A stretch of 64,000 nucleotides of DNA, taken from Dioscorea cayenensis subsp. rotundata. Lineage: Eukaryota > Streptophyta > Magnoliopsida > Dioscoreales > Dioscoreaceae. Both the position numbers and the translations under genes were made by a program. Below are positions 1 through 12,786 of the stretch, piece by piece. The notes beneath the pieces were generated by a model. That model was not told the origin of the DNA. It did no database searches and was given only the letters and a program-made list of their open reading frames with translations. Where the stretch lies: NCBI RefSeq assembly GCF_009730915.1, contig NC_052480.1:1798001-1862000 (forward strand), written 5' to 3'. Numbering within the stretch: position 1 is the first letter of the stretch; the number at the start of each line of letters is the position of its first letter.

Positions 1-1443
1 TGGTACATATAACATTACAGTATCTGAGGAAGATGTGCTTGCTGCAATTGACAGTGGCAAATCTGAAGGTGGCCCTTCTGGCCAGCATTGGGTGTTGGAT
101 CCTATTGATGGCACTAAAGGGTGAGCATCATTATATTTCTCATATTCATAGCATGTGCTTCTGCCAAATTTTTATTGACTCCATAATTTCAGGTCCAGAA
201 ATATCTGATTGATGAATAAATCGTCTCTTATAGAGTTGCGTATTACTGTGACATAAAAGTTTAATTCTAATTGTTTGTGTATAATTGTTTTCTCATTCCA
301 CTAGATGATAAAGCTTGCCATCATATCTTGGAGGCATAAAAGAAAAGTCACAGTTTGCTACTAGTTTTTTAGCTATTATTGTGAGGTTGATATTAGCCAT
401 GCATATATATCATATTCATAGGAACTTTACTTTGTTATGAATTGCATAAAATTTTAAGGGGGATTGTATGTTGTACCGAGGATATATTTCACATTGATCA
501 AACATGTTTTTAACGGCGGGATGTATTTCTTTTGTGTAATTATGCATTAGGTTTCTTCGGGGAGATCAATATGCGATTGCGTTAGCATTGCTTGATGAAG
601 GAAAAGTGGTTCTAGGTGTTTTAGCTTGTCCAAATCTTCCATTGGGCTCAATTGGTAACCCTGATAAAGACACTTCACAAAACCAAACTGGTTGTCTTTT
701 CTCCGCAAAAATTGGTTGTGGAACAGACATGCAATTGTTAAATGGCTCTACAGCAAACAGAGTTGATATCTTTACTCCCTCTTATTGATTTCATATCTGT
801 CAATTATACCTGCTTAATCTCCATTTTTCTTTACTTCAGATACATGTGACTTCCATTGAGAATCCAGCTGATGCATCAATCTTTGAATCATATGAAGCAG
901 CGCATTCCCAGCATGATTTATCGAGCTCCATTGCACAGGTTCAGATTTATGCTATCAATTACCTTTTGCTGCATTCTACATGATGCACGATAAATTCCAT
1001 GCCTTAAGCTTCTCATATCTATCAGAAACTTGGCGTTAGAGCTCCACCTGTTAGAATTGATAGCCAGGCGAAATACGGGGCTCTTGCCCGAGGAGACGGA
1101 GCGATATACCTGCGTTTTCCACGCCCAGGTTATCGTGAGAAGATATGGGACCATGCTGCTGGCTGCATTGTGGTATCAGGTATATGTGATGCTACTTCTT
1201 AGCTTCTACTGGCATCTTAAATAATCATGGTTGGATAACTTAAAATTTTGATCGGGTTATGGTATTACAGAAGCAGGAGGTGTAGCGACCGATGCTGCAG
1301 GAAATGATTTGGATTTCTCCAAGGGAAGATACCTTGATCTTGACACAGGCATTGTAGTCACAAATAAGAAACTCATGCCATCACTCTTAAATGCAGTACA
1401 ACATGCTCTTAAAGAACAAATTCAGAATGCAGCTTTACTATAG
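1..1443 (+). CDS. SAL1: SAL1-like 3'(2'),5'-bisphosphate nucleotidase, 3' part
   Basis: The enzyme removes the 3'-phosphate from PAP/PAPS and acts on some inositol phosphates; in plants it works in chloroplast and mitochondrion in retrograde stress signalling and sulfur metabolism. Five exons are visible: <1-120, 551-761, 840-938, 1026-1179 and 1271-1443 (stop TAG 1441-1443). All junctions are GT-AG and the frame stays open throughout (3n after joining). The Mg-binding signature DPIDGT of the inositol monophosphatase/FIG superfamily spans the end of exon 1 (residues WVLDPIDGTKG), and the second signature WDHAAG is in the fourth exon. The N-terminal half, including the start codon, lies left of the window. 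The gene converges tail-to-tail with the E1-alpha locus, 280 bp away. Family identity is confident; isoform identity (SAL1, SAL2 or AHL) is inferred. Confidence 0.93.
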
Positions 1444-1723
1444 TAATCTCTTTATTACATGCTCATTATCATTGTCTGACATTGTATCATTTTTATTTTT
1501 ATTTTTATTTTTGAGTTCTTCTCTTCCAAACCAAATTCATCTCTATGGTCAATTGACAAAATGTGGACCTGTGGATGAACAGACTTGATGTTCTATCACA
1601 AGGGAGAAACTACTTCAACCCTAACAGATTGTTGAAAACTAGTGTATGCCTTCGTATGAAGCCATGCAAGACTATAATGAATCAAACCTGAAATTATAGA
1701 TGGCCAATTGTATTGCATTTTGA

Positions 1724-4056
1724 TTAAACAGGTACATCAGATGGGTAATCCTCTGGGTGTTTCTTGACCATCTCTCTCAGTGATTTCTCTTGCTCAACAA
1801 GGTTTGAAGGAGCCTCATCATATACATCTGTGAACAATTCATTTATTGCTGGTTTCTCTAATCTCTCCGCAATTTGAATAGCTTTCAATAACTGCAGAAC
1901 AAGTTGGAATTGTTAGCATGGTTGAATAAAATGTAGATGTGTTTGAACTTGAGCAGGAAAATATATTTATGGCTGTTGAACATCACCTCCTTCTTCACAT
2001 TGCTTCTGAGATTGTCTTCAACTTCATCATTCCACCAGCCATTCCTTTCGATCCATTTCCTGTATCTTGAGACTGGATCTCTTGCTGTTCTCCAGTGCTC
2101 GATTTCATCAAGTGGTCGATACTTTGGTGGAGTCATCTGATGTGGAGTGGTGACCGACTCGATATGTAAGTGCCTAAGAATTTTAATCAACCCGAATATT
2201 ATCCCTGTAAGTAGGCTTGTTCTTGGAAGATCAACAGTATGCAATTAGTATAAATGCACCTATGAAACTTATACAGTTATGTATTTGAATGTACTTTTGC
2301 TTCTCATGTTTGAGTTCTATATCATTAAGCAATTGTTATCGACTGCATCTATACTATTTCAGTTCAATGAACACATTATTCGGCCATTTATATTTTACGA
2401 TGACTAAAGTAAGAAAGTTTCACCTCTACAAAAACTGGCTGACATTCACTTATCACCATTTCCCGGGCAGCACGAACTGCACTGTAAACCGCAAGAGCAT
2501 CGTTACCATCAACACGTATGCTTCGAATACCATAAGCCTGACCTTTGATTACAGCACCATCACCTTTACAACCAAAATCACAAGAAAATAGAACATGCTG
2601 CTGTTATTCTAAACACATAAAATTAAAATGCTGGACTGAATTAAGGTTGCATAGTAAATCAATACTTCGAAACTGTTCTGTTGTAGGAGTACTGATTGCC
2701 CAACCATTGTTGCGACAGAAGAAGATAATAGGGGCTTCCAACACAGCAGCAAAATTTAAGGCAGCATGAAAATCTCCCTTACATATACACATTACATAAA
2801 AAATTTAGAACAACAATTTTGAATATGAAATGAGTACATACATACATGCATATATACCTCACTTGTTGCACCATCTCCAAAATAAGTGATTGCACAGGCG
2901 TTTTTCCTGTCCATTTTAAGTGAATACGCCACACCAACTGCTTGGGGTAACTGTGTACTGAAACAAGTGTAGATGTAACAAAATTTTCATTCACAAACCA
3001 TTAAGATCATTTATTTACCAATAAAGTGATTGATTAACAGCATCTTACGATATTGGCGATGATATAGTTAAGTAATTGAGTCTTTTGCATCCATAATGAA
3101 TCGGCATTTGCCGTCCTTTGCCATAATCAGACTTGTTTCCAAAATTATGGTTAGCAAATTCTTGCAGAGTAAAACCTCGCCATAAAAGTACACCAGGTTC
3201 TCTGTACTAGATTTTTTCCAAAGTTGTACACAAGGAAAAGGAGTGCATCAAGCATGTCAGTGTAAAGCAAAGAAGAACTAGACAAGGCTCTTGTTTGATC
3301 TCTAACCTGGGGAAGAACAATATCATCCATAGTTAGTGCAGCAGCAGAAGCAATGTTGATGGCTTCTTCACCAATAGAAGTGAGATAAAAGGAAATCCTT
3401 CCTTGCCTCTGGGCTTCATAGAAAATTATGTCCATAGTTTGTAAAGTGACCATATCTTGATAAATTTTAAGGGCAACTTCCTTGTTTATCTAGTAAACAT
3501 TGAGAGAAGAAACAAGTCATTAGCTTGAACTATTGATCTACATCCTTTACTTGATCATATATCTCAAATACCTGTTGGAAACTGCTGCCTGAAATTATAT
3601 GTCCATAGTCATCAAGAACACGGTAGCAACTAATGCGTTCCTCTGGAGACCCTGATAGAAATCTCATATTTGCACTGAAAACTAACCTTACCACCAGGGA
3701 AATCCAAACCCTGATATGATGTAAAACTTAAAGAAAAATTTGGAGAAGATACATATACAAGCATCATAATAATCAGTTACATATATGCATAGTGATTAAG
3801 AGCAATATGGCAAACCTGGTCATTAGGATCATCACATGGTTGAGAAACACATTCTCCAGCCTTAGCAGTAGAAAAACGCTGATGCAAATAGCATGGGCAT
3901 GAAGGAGCTTGGAAATCTATGCCTGTGTGCGCTTGTAGAGCAAACAGTGGCCGTGGACGAAGTCCAAGAACTCCGCATGCATGTGCCTAATAAAAAACTC
4001 ATCTTTCCCCGAAGTTGATGATTAGCCATTCTTGATCTAGAGACCATGCAAGCCAT
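1724..4056 (-). pseudogene. Branched-chain 2-oxoacid dehydrogenase E1-alpha locus with three frame breaks
   Basis: The product would be the mitochondrial thiamine-diphosphate E1-alpha subunit that decarboxylates the 2-oxoacids of Leu, Ile and Val. Nine exons: 4056-3816, 3710-3572, 3489-3307, 3206-3049, 2957-2858, 2777-2666, 2563-2424, 2173-1987 and 1891-1724, all with GT-AG borders. Conserved blocks are YEAQRQGRISFY, QYREPGVLLWRGF, the TPP motif (GDGATSEGD ... CRNNGWAIS) and the phosphorylation loop YRVGHHSTSDDS. The frame breaks in three places. Exon 1 (241 nt), exon 2 (139 nt, near 3677) and exon 8 (187 nt, an extra A just after the phosphorylation loop) are each 3n+1, whereas all other exons keep phase. 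The N-terminus from ATG 4054-4056 is Arg/Ser-rich like a mitochondrial presequence. With the breaks real, no full-length protein is made. Alternatives are an assembly-indel artefact or unusual splicing. Confidence 0.85.
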
Positions 4057-4828
4057 TGAAAAACACAGAAATTGATCTAAATAAATAAAAACTTATTCCT
4101 TATCATGATAATGATTAAGTACCAAAATAAAAAGAATATTGATGATATATAATAAGCAATTTTAAAAATTTTATATACTAGGCGTGCATCCACGTGGGGA
4201 AATATTATCTGTACCTTGTGATAAGCTTGCCACGTAATCCAACGTTCAAAATTCACCCAAAGTGAAAATTCAAAATTTCTGTTCAAAAGACTTGCGTGGT
4301 AATAAGTTAAAACGATAAGCTCTCGATTGTCAAAATATTACTTGTTACTGATTGGCTGGGGATTTGACCGGAGACTTTTGTGCTGGGCCAGCAGGTCAAA
4401 CAGGACAACGACTTGCTGACTCAGAGTTGTGATTGTGTCTCCCCAGAACACCAGGTTTCCAGAGACTTCCTGACAATGAATTTAATGAAAAAAAATAAAT
4501 TAGAACAAGGTAAAATAAAAAAAAGATGTTAGGTGCTCTGAAACAATAATCCAAGTGATGGGATCGTGACAATCATGAGTCAGTTGCGTGTCCGTCAATG
4601 TCATGATCGGATGGATACACACGGCCTACCAAACCAACTTCAAGTGAAGGAAACAGGATAAGAACACACGTGATAAGCACCAGGTTAACCCACCAATGAA
4701 AGTTTGAAATTTCTGGCAATACATAAAGCAAAAGGCAAAACCTAATGTCGTGTTCAGCTGATCAATCAAGGACATTTAGAAAAAAAAAAATGAAACATCT
4801 GATCAATCAAGGACATTTCATTTTCTTC
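4057..4828. other. Intergenic region between E1-alpha and PSMG4-like genes
   Basis: About 770 bp lie between the E1-alpha start (4056) and the PSMG4-like stop (4829). This should hold the E1-alpha promoter and the PSMG4-like 3' UTR. The 4190-4230 stretch has two ACGTG-type motifs (CCACGTGG near 4191 and CCACGTAA near 4230). A short near-direct repeat (gatcaatcaaggacattt) occurs near 4761 and 4801. I see no coding sequence. Confidence 0.5.
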
Positions 4829-7800
4829 TCAGCTGTTGCTTGATTGATTGGATGTATTTTGAGATGCTGGCCTGGTGATGTATCCCAAAGTTGTGAGTTT
4901 CTCCATCAATTTTCTTTCAGCAGCTGCCTGAAACCAAAAAAGCACAAGAAGAAGAGAGATTCAATGGAAGTGCTGCTGCTTGTTCACATAATCCACATGA
5001 TAATTGGCACTAATGGGCGAACATAAGCAATTTAACAAGTAGCAAAAAGAGGCTTAGCGTTACATATGCCAATTAATAGATCACATGAGATGTTGGTGCA
5101 TGAGCTACCATACAGTACGCATCCATCATTATGAACAAAACAAATCCTCAACAAATAAATGAATAAGTGGGAAGGTGAACCTCTAGCATTTGGCTATCTT
5201 TTGAATTTGGGATATTGCAGGCCAGGACTACATTGACACCTGTCTTCAATGCTGAAAAAAAGGAGGCATGATAACTCAGCGAGAATATTGCAAAGAGAGT
5301 AATTAACCTAGTTAAATTGTAAAGCAATAACATTTACCTAACCGGCGAGCAACGCTTGAACCTGTACTGTTAGCACCTCCTCCAATTAAAGCAGCAACAC
5401 TGACTGTGTTCATCTGGTATAACTCATCCAAATAGAACACATGTAAACACATGGGCAGATGTCAACTAAATTAACAAATGTGGGGATAGATTGAAACGAT
5501 ATCACTACCGGCCGAGTGCTTGCAGCTGCATGCATGTGTCCAAGTTTGGCCGAGTTGCATCCAATCCATGCAAAAATCTGCACATGTATCATATATAAAG
5601 ATTATTAGCATGGTTCCTGTAAACTATGCAGTTGATGTAAAAGGTAGGAATTCACATGTGAGCAAATGAGAAGGCTGTGGACTCAACAAGTTTGTTGAAG
5701 TATGTTTTGATGAGATAATTAAGAATATCAATCAAGAAATTTTACATCACTAGTCGCAAGATAGAACAGACTATGAAGGGGTAAATAATGGAGAACTGAT
5801 CAAAGGTTTGTTGAACACATTCGTAGAACACCAACCCACCTAAGGATGCCACACCACATAATGTTGAAGCAAAATCTCAAGGACAGTACTCACACGGCAA
5901 ATACATAAACATAAACTAAAGCTAAGGCGTAATAGCACAACAGCTTCCTCGAATTTATTTGGGGAAGTCGAGCGATAGTCTCCTTGCATAACGTACAGGA
6001 AGCTTCATCATGCAACATGTCTGGAAAAGAGCAAATTGATTGTTTCCAACTTTCACATCTTTCCATGACAAATTTAAATCCTCTGATCCACAGGCTAATG
6101 GTTATAATTGGAACATCAAAGCCTAATTTGTTCAATTATTTTTAAGGAATAACTATCAGTAAAAACGATTTTAAATTTGAAATAAGAAGAAAGTAATGCT
6201 AATGCTACTTTTATGTTGAACTTTGACACAAAATTAAGGTAATCCCTTTGAGAGATTTGATTGGCTTACTCAAGACTACATCTTCCAGTTCAAAATTGTA
6301 ATATGCGAACCAACCGTATTATTGAACCTCGATACAACCCAAATTGAGAGACTCAGGCTTATACATACAAATCCACATTTTTCAAACTAACTGATGTGGG
6401 ACTATTACACCCCTTTAATATGTACTAGTCTATTCTAACTAATCACGTTGCAAATAAACTAAGCAAACCAAACTCTAATATCATATTAGACACGAACGAA
6501 ACATATTACCTAAGCCCGATTCAACCAAAAGCTTAAATTTTGCATTTTCTTGCGATCTCTTGGTTGTGGTTTCTCTCATTCTAACTGCATAGGGTTTGGC
6601 CTGGGGGAATTGGATACAAAGGTTGAGTTAGGTTTCAGTTTTCAAGCAATCTGATTCTTTTCAGCGGTTTTTTAGACTAAGGGTGGCGGGATTGGAGGTG
6701 AATTAAGTTTTTATAGTTGGATGTTTTGTGGGGCTTGATGAATTGGGATCTCTTAGCTCGTGGTTTGGCTAGGATACCATGCAAGAGGCAAACCAAACGT
6801 ATTATCTAGGCCCAATATAAGGTGATAGGATGAGAGACCCAAGCTTATATATTGTTAACATTAGAAGAACCTTAATCCAAATTAAACTAATGTTAAAACA
6901 TGTTAGATCTAAATCTGGTTTGGAGAACCGTGTTAATGGGATTTGAATTATTGGTCCGATCGAACTTATGACTCAATACAATGAAATTTTGTGTAAATTG
7001 AAAATTTAGAAATTGAAAATTTAGAAAAACATGCCGTGAAATCAGAGGGCTTTGTAGACTTACATAGTGTTTGGATCCAAAAGTAAAAAGGTTTCATTGT
7101 AACATTATACATATATGGCATCCTCTCTTGTTATGTTGATATAAGAGAACCTCGAGAGGCAACTGATAGGGTCTATCCCCTATTATAATCTCTCACAATA
7201 TTTCCCAAAGTTTGGAGTTTTCCACAGAAATATTTTTGTGTCCTTCCTCCCCATAATTATCTTACTTTGTGATTTTATTGTTTTCCCAACAGAGTTGAGT
7301 ATCATTGCCACACTTACTCAACACTCCACTTCTTTCCAATCCAATCACACTCTTTATACCTATGATAACATTCACCAGAGTCCCTATTTTAACTTTGCTT
7401 ACCTCTATCCTGTTAGTAACTAAATATTTTCCGTCAGATTACTACAACGAACCCACTAATCTAAATTCCAGCCACCATGCCATTATAGAATTTTGGCTAC
7501 CACTCTATGGAAAAAGAGATTCCTATCTAATTCAAGTAAAAACTTGCACAAAATATTATAGTTTGCTATTTGCTAGCATAATTAAAGTAACCAAACAACT
7601 CTATTACAGCAAAATGAACATAAGGCATTTGTTTTCTTTTCATCTAAAGCATCTTAATATTTGTTTGAAGAATGCAGGTCAACGTGAAAAGTTTGAATTG
7701 CTAATTTGGAGTTTCAATCACTAAAATAGATACATGTTGAAACAAAAATTCAGTGTGAACATAAAGGTGCACTGGTGCTTCAAAACATGAGAATCCAAGA

Positions 7801-8299
7801 ACAACAAAAAACAACTAATTTTTTGTATGGTTTGCTAGCACAGTTAGACTAATCGAACTACTCCATTAAAGCAAAATAAGCATACAAGGCATTTGTTTTC
7901 TTTTCATCCAAAACTTTAGTTATAGATTTTAATATTTACTATTCAAAAGCACAGATCAACATTCATAATTTGGACTGTTAATTTGAAGTTTCAAACACTA
8001 AAATAGGTTCAAATTAAAACAAAGATTCAGTTTGTTGAGGGGAATCACTACTTCGAAACTTGAGAAACCAAGGTAAAAGAAGAACAACATAAACAAAAAT
8101 ATTTCACCTGCTTGGCAAGCCTAATGATCTGAAAATGAAGCACGACATCATGGACATTCTCTGTAAAGCATGTAATTTGCACACCATCATCATCAACATC
8201 GATCACTCCATTGCCCGCCGACAAACTACTCCCACTGCACAGTGGATCCGCACAAACCTTCATTTCTGAAAATTGGCCATCCAAATCTCCCGATGCCAT
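4829..8299 (-). CDS. PSMG4: Proteasome assembly chaperone 4 (PSMG4/PAC4)-like protein
   Basis: PAC3-PAC4 heterodimers help assemble the alpha-ring of the 20S proteasome in the cytosol and nucleus. Five exons: 8299-8108, 5577-5509, 5413-5338, 5251-5181 and 4927-4829 (stop TGA 4831-4829). All borders are GT-AG and total 507 nt, giving 168 aa in one frame. Start ATG 8299 is chosen because it precedes a low-complexity acidic leader that runs directly into the family core. Recognisable blocks, in order, are VQITCFTENVHDVVLHFQI, FAWIGCNSAKLGHMHAA, NTVSVAALIGGG, LKTGVNVVLACNIP and KLMEKLTTLGY, matching the single-domain PAC4 fold (strand-rich core and C-terminal helix). Exon 1 is separated from the rest by an unusually large 2.5 kb intron rich in repeat remnants. 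Family identification is from recall of plant homologues. Confidence 0.85.
5578..8107 (-). other. Large repeat-rich first intron of the PSMG4-like gene
   Basis: The 2.53 kb intron between coding exons 1 and 2 is AT-rich and has no convincing coding sequence. Phrases such as 'gtgggactattacaccc' (near 6392) and 'aaaccaaacgtattat' (near 6790) recur in slightly altered form (6310-6540 against 6770-6860), suggesting decayed transposon DNA. The part nearest exon 1 contains the diverged duplication listed separately. The splice donor is at 8107/8106 and the acceptor at 5579/5578. Confidence 0.5.
7590..8036. repeat. Diverged tandem duplication inside the PSMG4-like intron
   Basis: Two head-to-tail copies at about 7590-7765 and 7835-8036 share 'ggcatttgttttcttttcat' and then 'aatttggagtttcaatcactaaaat'-type sequence with many substitutions and small indels. 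No open frame is conserved, so this is an old local duplication of non-coding DNA. Confidence 0.55.
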
Positions 8300-9006
8300 G
8301 CTTCCAAACAAACCTAGAATCAATGAATTAGAGCCAAAGAAACCAGAAATACCTAAGAATTTAAGCTTCGTCTCTGGAATCCTCAAACAACCAATCTAAG
8401 GTGTTGAAACTCTCAAGGAAAACAGAGCCAGTTAACACTCACCTGTTAGTGAACAAGCGAGAACCTCGGCGAGAACTCCAAACGCACAACGATCGCCGGA
8501 CCGGCGAACGGAGGAGGAGGAGAAAGGGAGGGTTAGAGGAAGCAAGCGAGGAAAAGGTTTGAGGTGTTTGAAGGAATGAACATTCCTGCGTTTGTTTTTG
8601 CACGGACACCCCTGTTAATATGGGTATTTCATAGGGATATCAAAGCGATTAGCTGTATAAATGTATGTAATATATGGTTTTATAGGGCTATATATGCAAT
8701 AAACATATATGTATGTAACAGTTGGGATTATGTAAAAACAAAGTTATATTCAAATAGTGATTATTAGGATTACAAAAATCTAAAACAAATTTAGCACAAA
8801 TCAGAGAACCAAACATGTTTAACAAAGAGCACTACACTTGTGGCCTTGCCATTAGTTACAAATTCCACTGCTTAACAATGGAAACAGTGGTCAGATCAAC
8901 ACTAACTGAGAAATAACAAAAGAGACTACATTATTGACTTCACAAAAAAAACCTGACTAAAGATCAAATCCATACATTAACTGGCTTCAGGATGAAAAGT
9001 AACTAG
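8300..9006. promoter_or_regulatory. PSMG4-like 5' leader/promoter and BTB gene 3' flank
   Basis: Upstream of the PSMG4-like ATG, a good donor (CTAACAG|GTGAGTG, reading leftwards from about 8443) and an acceptor (CACCTTAG, about 8400) would define a ~43-nt leader intron; this is possible but short. The GC-rich stretch 8455-8560 with purine-rich tracts looks like the promoter and transcription start. 8570-9006 is AT-rich 3' flank of the BTB gene with no coding signal. Confidence 0.4.
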
Positions 9007-11497
9007 TTAACTGCGTGATTCAGAGGACTTCACAAAAGATCTTCGCCACCAGACCTGGAAAGCCTTGCTGAGATTGGGGCACTCTGTGCCCTTCAATGAA
9101 AAACATTGAAACCATTCGACAAAAAGAGTTTGCTGTTGTTTTAAGGGAAGTGTAAGAAGAGCCTGCCCTAGTCCTTCCTCCAACATCCTCATGTCGAGCC
9201 CTTTTGAGCACCTCTGTAACCATCCGAAGTCCAGTAGCATTGGTGTGAACCATGCTAGGAGGACGCTCGATCTTGTATCTCCCTTGCATTGCACCTTCCC
9301 CTTCCCAAGGGCTATGAAAACACTAGCTGAAACCCGGCTGAGCTCATACCTTATCATCGGTGAAGCTCTTTCGTGCATCATCATCAGTTGGACCTGATTT
9401 GCCCACAGGCACACAAAATCTTCTGCCATTTGCTTCTCAATGAGGATTTCTAGTAGCCAGTTCAGGTTTTCAACTTCCTTTGAGACTCGCTCGACTAATG
9501 GCTTTGTTTCTTTAGATTTTGGACCAGATGGAACTGAGCCAGAGGCTTCCTCAAAGAGTTCGACCAAAGAATTCAAACAAGAATAGCAGACATTATATAA
9601 GCTCTCCTTGTTCAACCCGGCAGGATCCTTTTGATAGACTGAACTCTTAGATAGGAGACCGTTAACTAAGGATTGAAGTTCCTTTCTAGAATTACAATTC
9701 GTCCCGCTCACAACAGACTGTATGAGCCTTACTGCTAGCTCTTCAGATTTGCCCGGGCCTTGTTCACCTAATCTTGCTAAAACATCTCTGGACACCTCTT
9801 CATCAAATACACACTTAGTGAACAAGATTTTCAACTTCTCCTCCTCACTCTCGCTCCATGGAACAGCCTCAAGATATTTCAAACATGACATCACACCTCT
9901 GTCAAACATAATGGTGGACGATACCTGAAAGCCAACTTTCAATCTTGAGCAATGCAGCAAGCGACCATAATCAACAAAAGAGCACAACATAGAGGCAAAA
10001 GGTAGAAGTAATCACAGTTCAGATCAGTGGGAGAGAATGATAGGAAGAAGACAACAAACACAAATGAGAGATCAGTAAGGCATTGTTGCCAAATAGGATG
10101 ATATGATCAACCTCACTATCAAAATACTTCAGCATATACTTCATATGCTATAAAAATAAGCGCAATTCACAAGTAAAGAAGATGCAGAATTTTATGAAAC
10201 AAGTATAGCATCAACAATTTATTAAAACTAGAAAAACTCATGTAAGGAGGTGCACTTCCTACATGAAAATCATACTGAAACATCCAATATACATCCAATA
10301 TGAGCACAAAACTGACATCATTTTAGTAATTACTTTCTCATTCAGCATCTGAAGCTCCCGTATTGTAAGAAAATAGGCATACAATTATATGGAATAAATC
10401 CAATAGTTCAATACTTTCAAGAGCAGAACAAATACTAACCACATCCAGCTTCAAGCTCTTAACAGAATTATATCTTATCTCAGAAAAATTATACCTTTTG
10501 AATCCCTAAATATCCAATGATGCTGCATTTTGCTACATATTCACAATTACTACATAAAATGAAAATAATGCATGCATCATGCTAAATTCTCTTGAAACAA
10601 TTCTATCATATTTCAGAAAAGTTTAAGCTTTTTGAATTCATAAATATCCATTGATTTCAAGTTTACCTTAACATCTACAATTACTATCATAAAAACCAAA
10701 TAATGCATGCATCAATACGACGATCTCATGACGGGATGCCATCAAATTTTAGAAAAATTTAGCTGAAAATTTACAATTCCTATGGGGGAAAACATTCGTT
10801 GAAACAAAAAAAATCAAAACTTTAGGAAAATAGGTCAAAGAACAGAGAAGAAGAGCAAGGTCACCTCAAGTATATCGATGGCCCGAGAGACTCCAGCATT
10901 CAAAATCCATCTCATGGCGTCCTTCTCATACATTAACTCGATCGTCTCTTTGAAAACGCCCAGATCCTCAACCCCACCGACCTCGATCTTCCGGAAATCA
11001 GTGGACATGTCCGAGACCTTCCGGCGAGCCTCAAGAACCATCGCCGCGAAGAAGGAGCTACTCTCACACAGCACCCTAGAGTCCAGCTCCAGCACCAGCA
11101 ATTTCCCATCCTTCCCCTTCAAGCTCAGCCTCAGATCCAACCTCTTCTCTGTCGTCGAAACCCTAGCCACCGGCGATGGTGGCTCGGGACGAGAAGGGGG
11201 AGGGGATCGGTTATCCGGTACCGGATCTAGTGGCGGAGGCGATGGGGTTTGGGGGAGCGGCGAGACACGGCCGGGGGAGAGTATGCGGCGGGGGTCGATG
11301 ATACGCTTGGCGGAGGGAGAAGGTGAGCCAGTAGAGAGGGATTTAGAGTGAGGTTTCGGTGAGGGAGCAGACCTGGGGTCGGGGCTGCCAGGGGCGGCGG
11401 CGAAAGAGCAACACCAAGCGCGGCTGAAGCCAGGGCTCTTCCGGTGAGCAGCTGCGGAGGACCTCCGGCCTCGATCCACCACCGAGGAGTGCTGCAT
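9007..11497 (-). CDS. BTB/POZ domain protein, At1g63850 type
   Basis: Proteins of this plant family (At1g63850, At2g13690, At3g05675 group) are thought to be substrate adaptors of CUL3 E3 ubiquitin ligases. Two exons, 11497-10865 and 9924-9007 (stop at 9007-9009), join in phase and give 516 aa. Residues 1-115 are a low-complexity Ser/Pro/Arg-rich leader. About 118-215 form the BTB fold (LRLSLKGKDGKLLVLELDS ... CESSSFFAAM ... GGVEDLGVFKETIELMYE). The C-terminal 300 residues are the helical plant-specific extension (ARLGEQGPGKSEELAVRL ... NLNWLLEILIEKQMAEDFV ... FQVWWRRSF). The single intron (9925-10864) splits codons cleanly at ILE|VSS. The first in-frame ATG downstream of the leader telomere-like run is taken as the start. 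The target protein is unknown. Confidence 0.9.
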
Positions 11498-11550
11498 TGC
11501 AGTGTCGGAGACGTACGGAATGAGAAGTAGTTCAAGCGCAAGAGAAAGGA

Positions 11551-11580
11551 TTAGGGTTAGGGTTAGGGTTAGGGTTAGGG
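11551..11580 (+). repeat. Telomere-like (TTAGGG)5 in the BTB gene leader
   Basis: Five perfect TTAGGG units sit 53 bp upstream of the BTB ATG. On the gene's strand this reads CCCTAA repeats, matching the 'telo-box' (AAACCCTAA) class often found just at plant transcription starts and bound by TRB/PUR-alpha-type factors. The unit is six bases, not the seven-base plant TTTAGGG. Confidence 0.8.
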
Positions 11581-12738
11581 GTTGGCGATCGCCATTGAAG
11601 GAGGAGATGGACGAGGGCCTTCGTTGCCCTTTTCTTGTTCTTGTTGTTTTGCTCTTTCGTCCTGAAGTGATGCTTAACTTTTTTTTTTTTTTTCCTTTTA
11701 ATGTAAAGCAAACGAGAACTTAAAAAGCACGGTTAAAAATCTTCCGACCTAACTAAACGATGCGCATATTTCATATCAAATTTCAATTTCTTGTTTTTTA
11801 AACTCTATTTCAATTTGATTTTAACAGAAAGATACTTGATAGATTTTGGTGAGAAAATCAGACAGGACTTAAGATAAGCCATGTGGAGGTATTTGAATGT
11901 GGCATATGTTGATATGGAGTAGCCACGCCAACTTACAAGTTATGTCACCATAGAATTTATTGGCACTTGGATGGATGTTATGGTCATTAGAGTAACAAGG
12001 CTAGTCCATATCAGCATATGGCATACCAAATGTTCACCATTTGGTTTATCCGGTGTCTATATCTGACTTTCTCATCGAAATCCCTCAGGTGAGAGGTATA
12101 AATTGAAGTTTGATATCGAAAGTGAAATATGGGTATTGTTCGATGACTTCTCAAGATTTGTAACATAAACTATGGGAGGGATTATTCCATTAATTTCATT
12201 GGTTTATCCCTCTGCTCCATGTTAGTCATCCATCGTTCCTCTCTTTGTTCCATTATAGCATACATAATATCAACTTTGGCCAAAAGGTCTTTCATCCGAG
12301 TACCATCCGCCATGGTAAAATCAATGAAAGCACAAAATTATTATGAATTATAATAAGTTAATAAAAAACCACTAAACTCATGATAAAAGAATTTATCTAA
12401 AATTTGTGAATAAAACTTAACAAAGTAAAAAATCTAACAAGAAAATTGTAACAATACAAAAACTATAAAAGCTATAATTTATAATTTTTTAAAAAATATT
12501 ATATTAATTTTGGAGAAATATTTACAAGAAAAACCATTACATTGAAAAGTTAATTAGTGAAGATATGATTGATTAAGCATTAAAATAAAATTTTAAAATC
12601 TAAAAATTAACTAAGATTAAATTAGATTGATTAAATATTAAATTAAATTATTTTTGTATTATGATAAAAAAATGAAGGGTTAATTAGGTTCATTAGTTTC
12701 GGTTGATAGCAACGTTCGAACATTATTATATGATTCAT

Positions 12739-12786
<48 letters not shown>

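Noticed and set aside
7305-7724. 139-codon plus-strand ORF in the PSMG4-like intron
   Set aside because: AT-rich, no domain, no splice or promoter context, and it overlaps a diverged non-coding duplication.
10878-11351. 157-codon plus-strand ORF over BTB exon 1
   Set aside because: Shadow frame of a GC-rich coding exon; the minus strand has the BTB domain and correct splicing.
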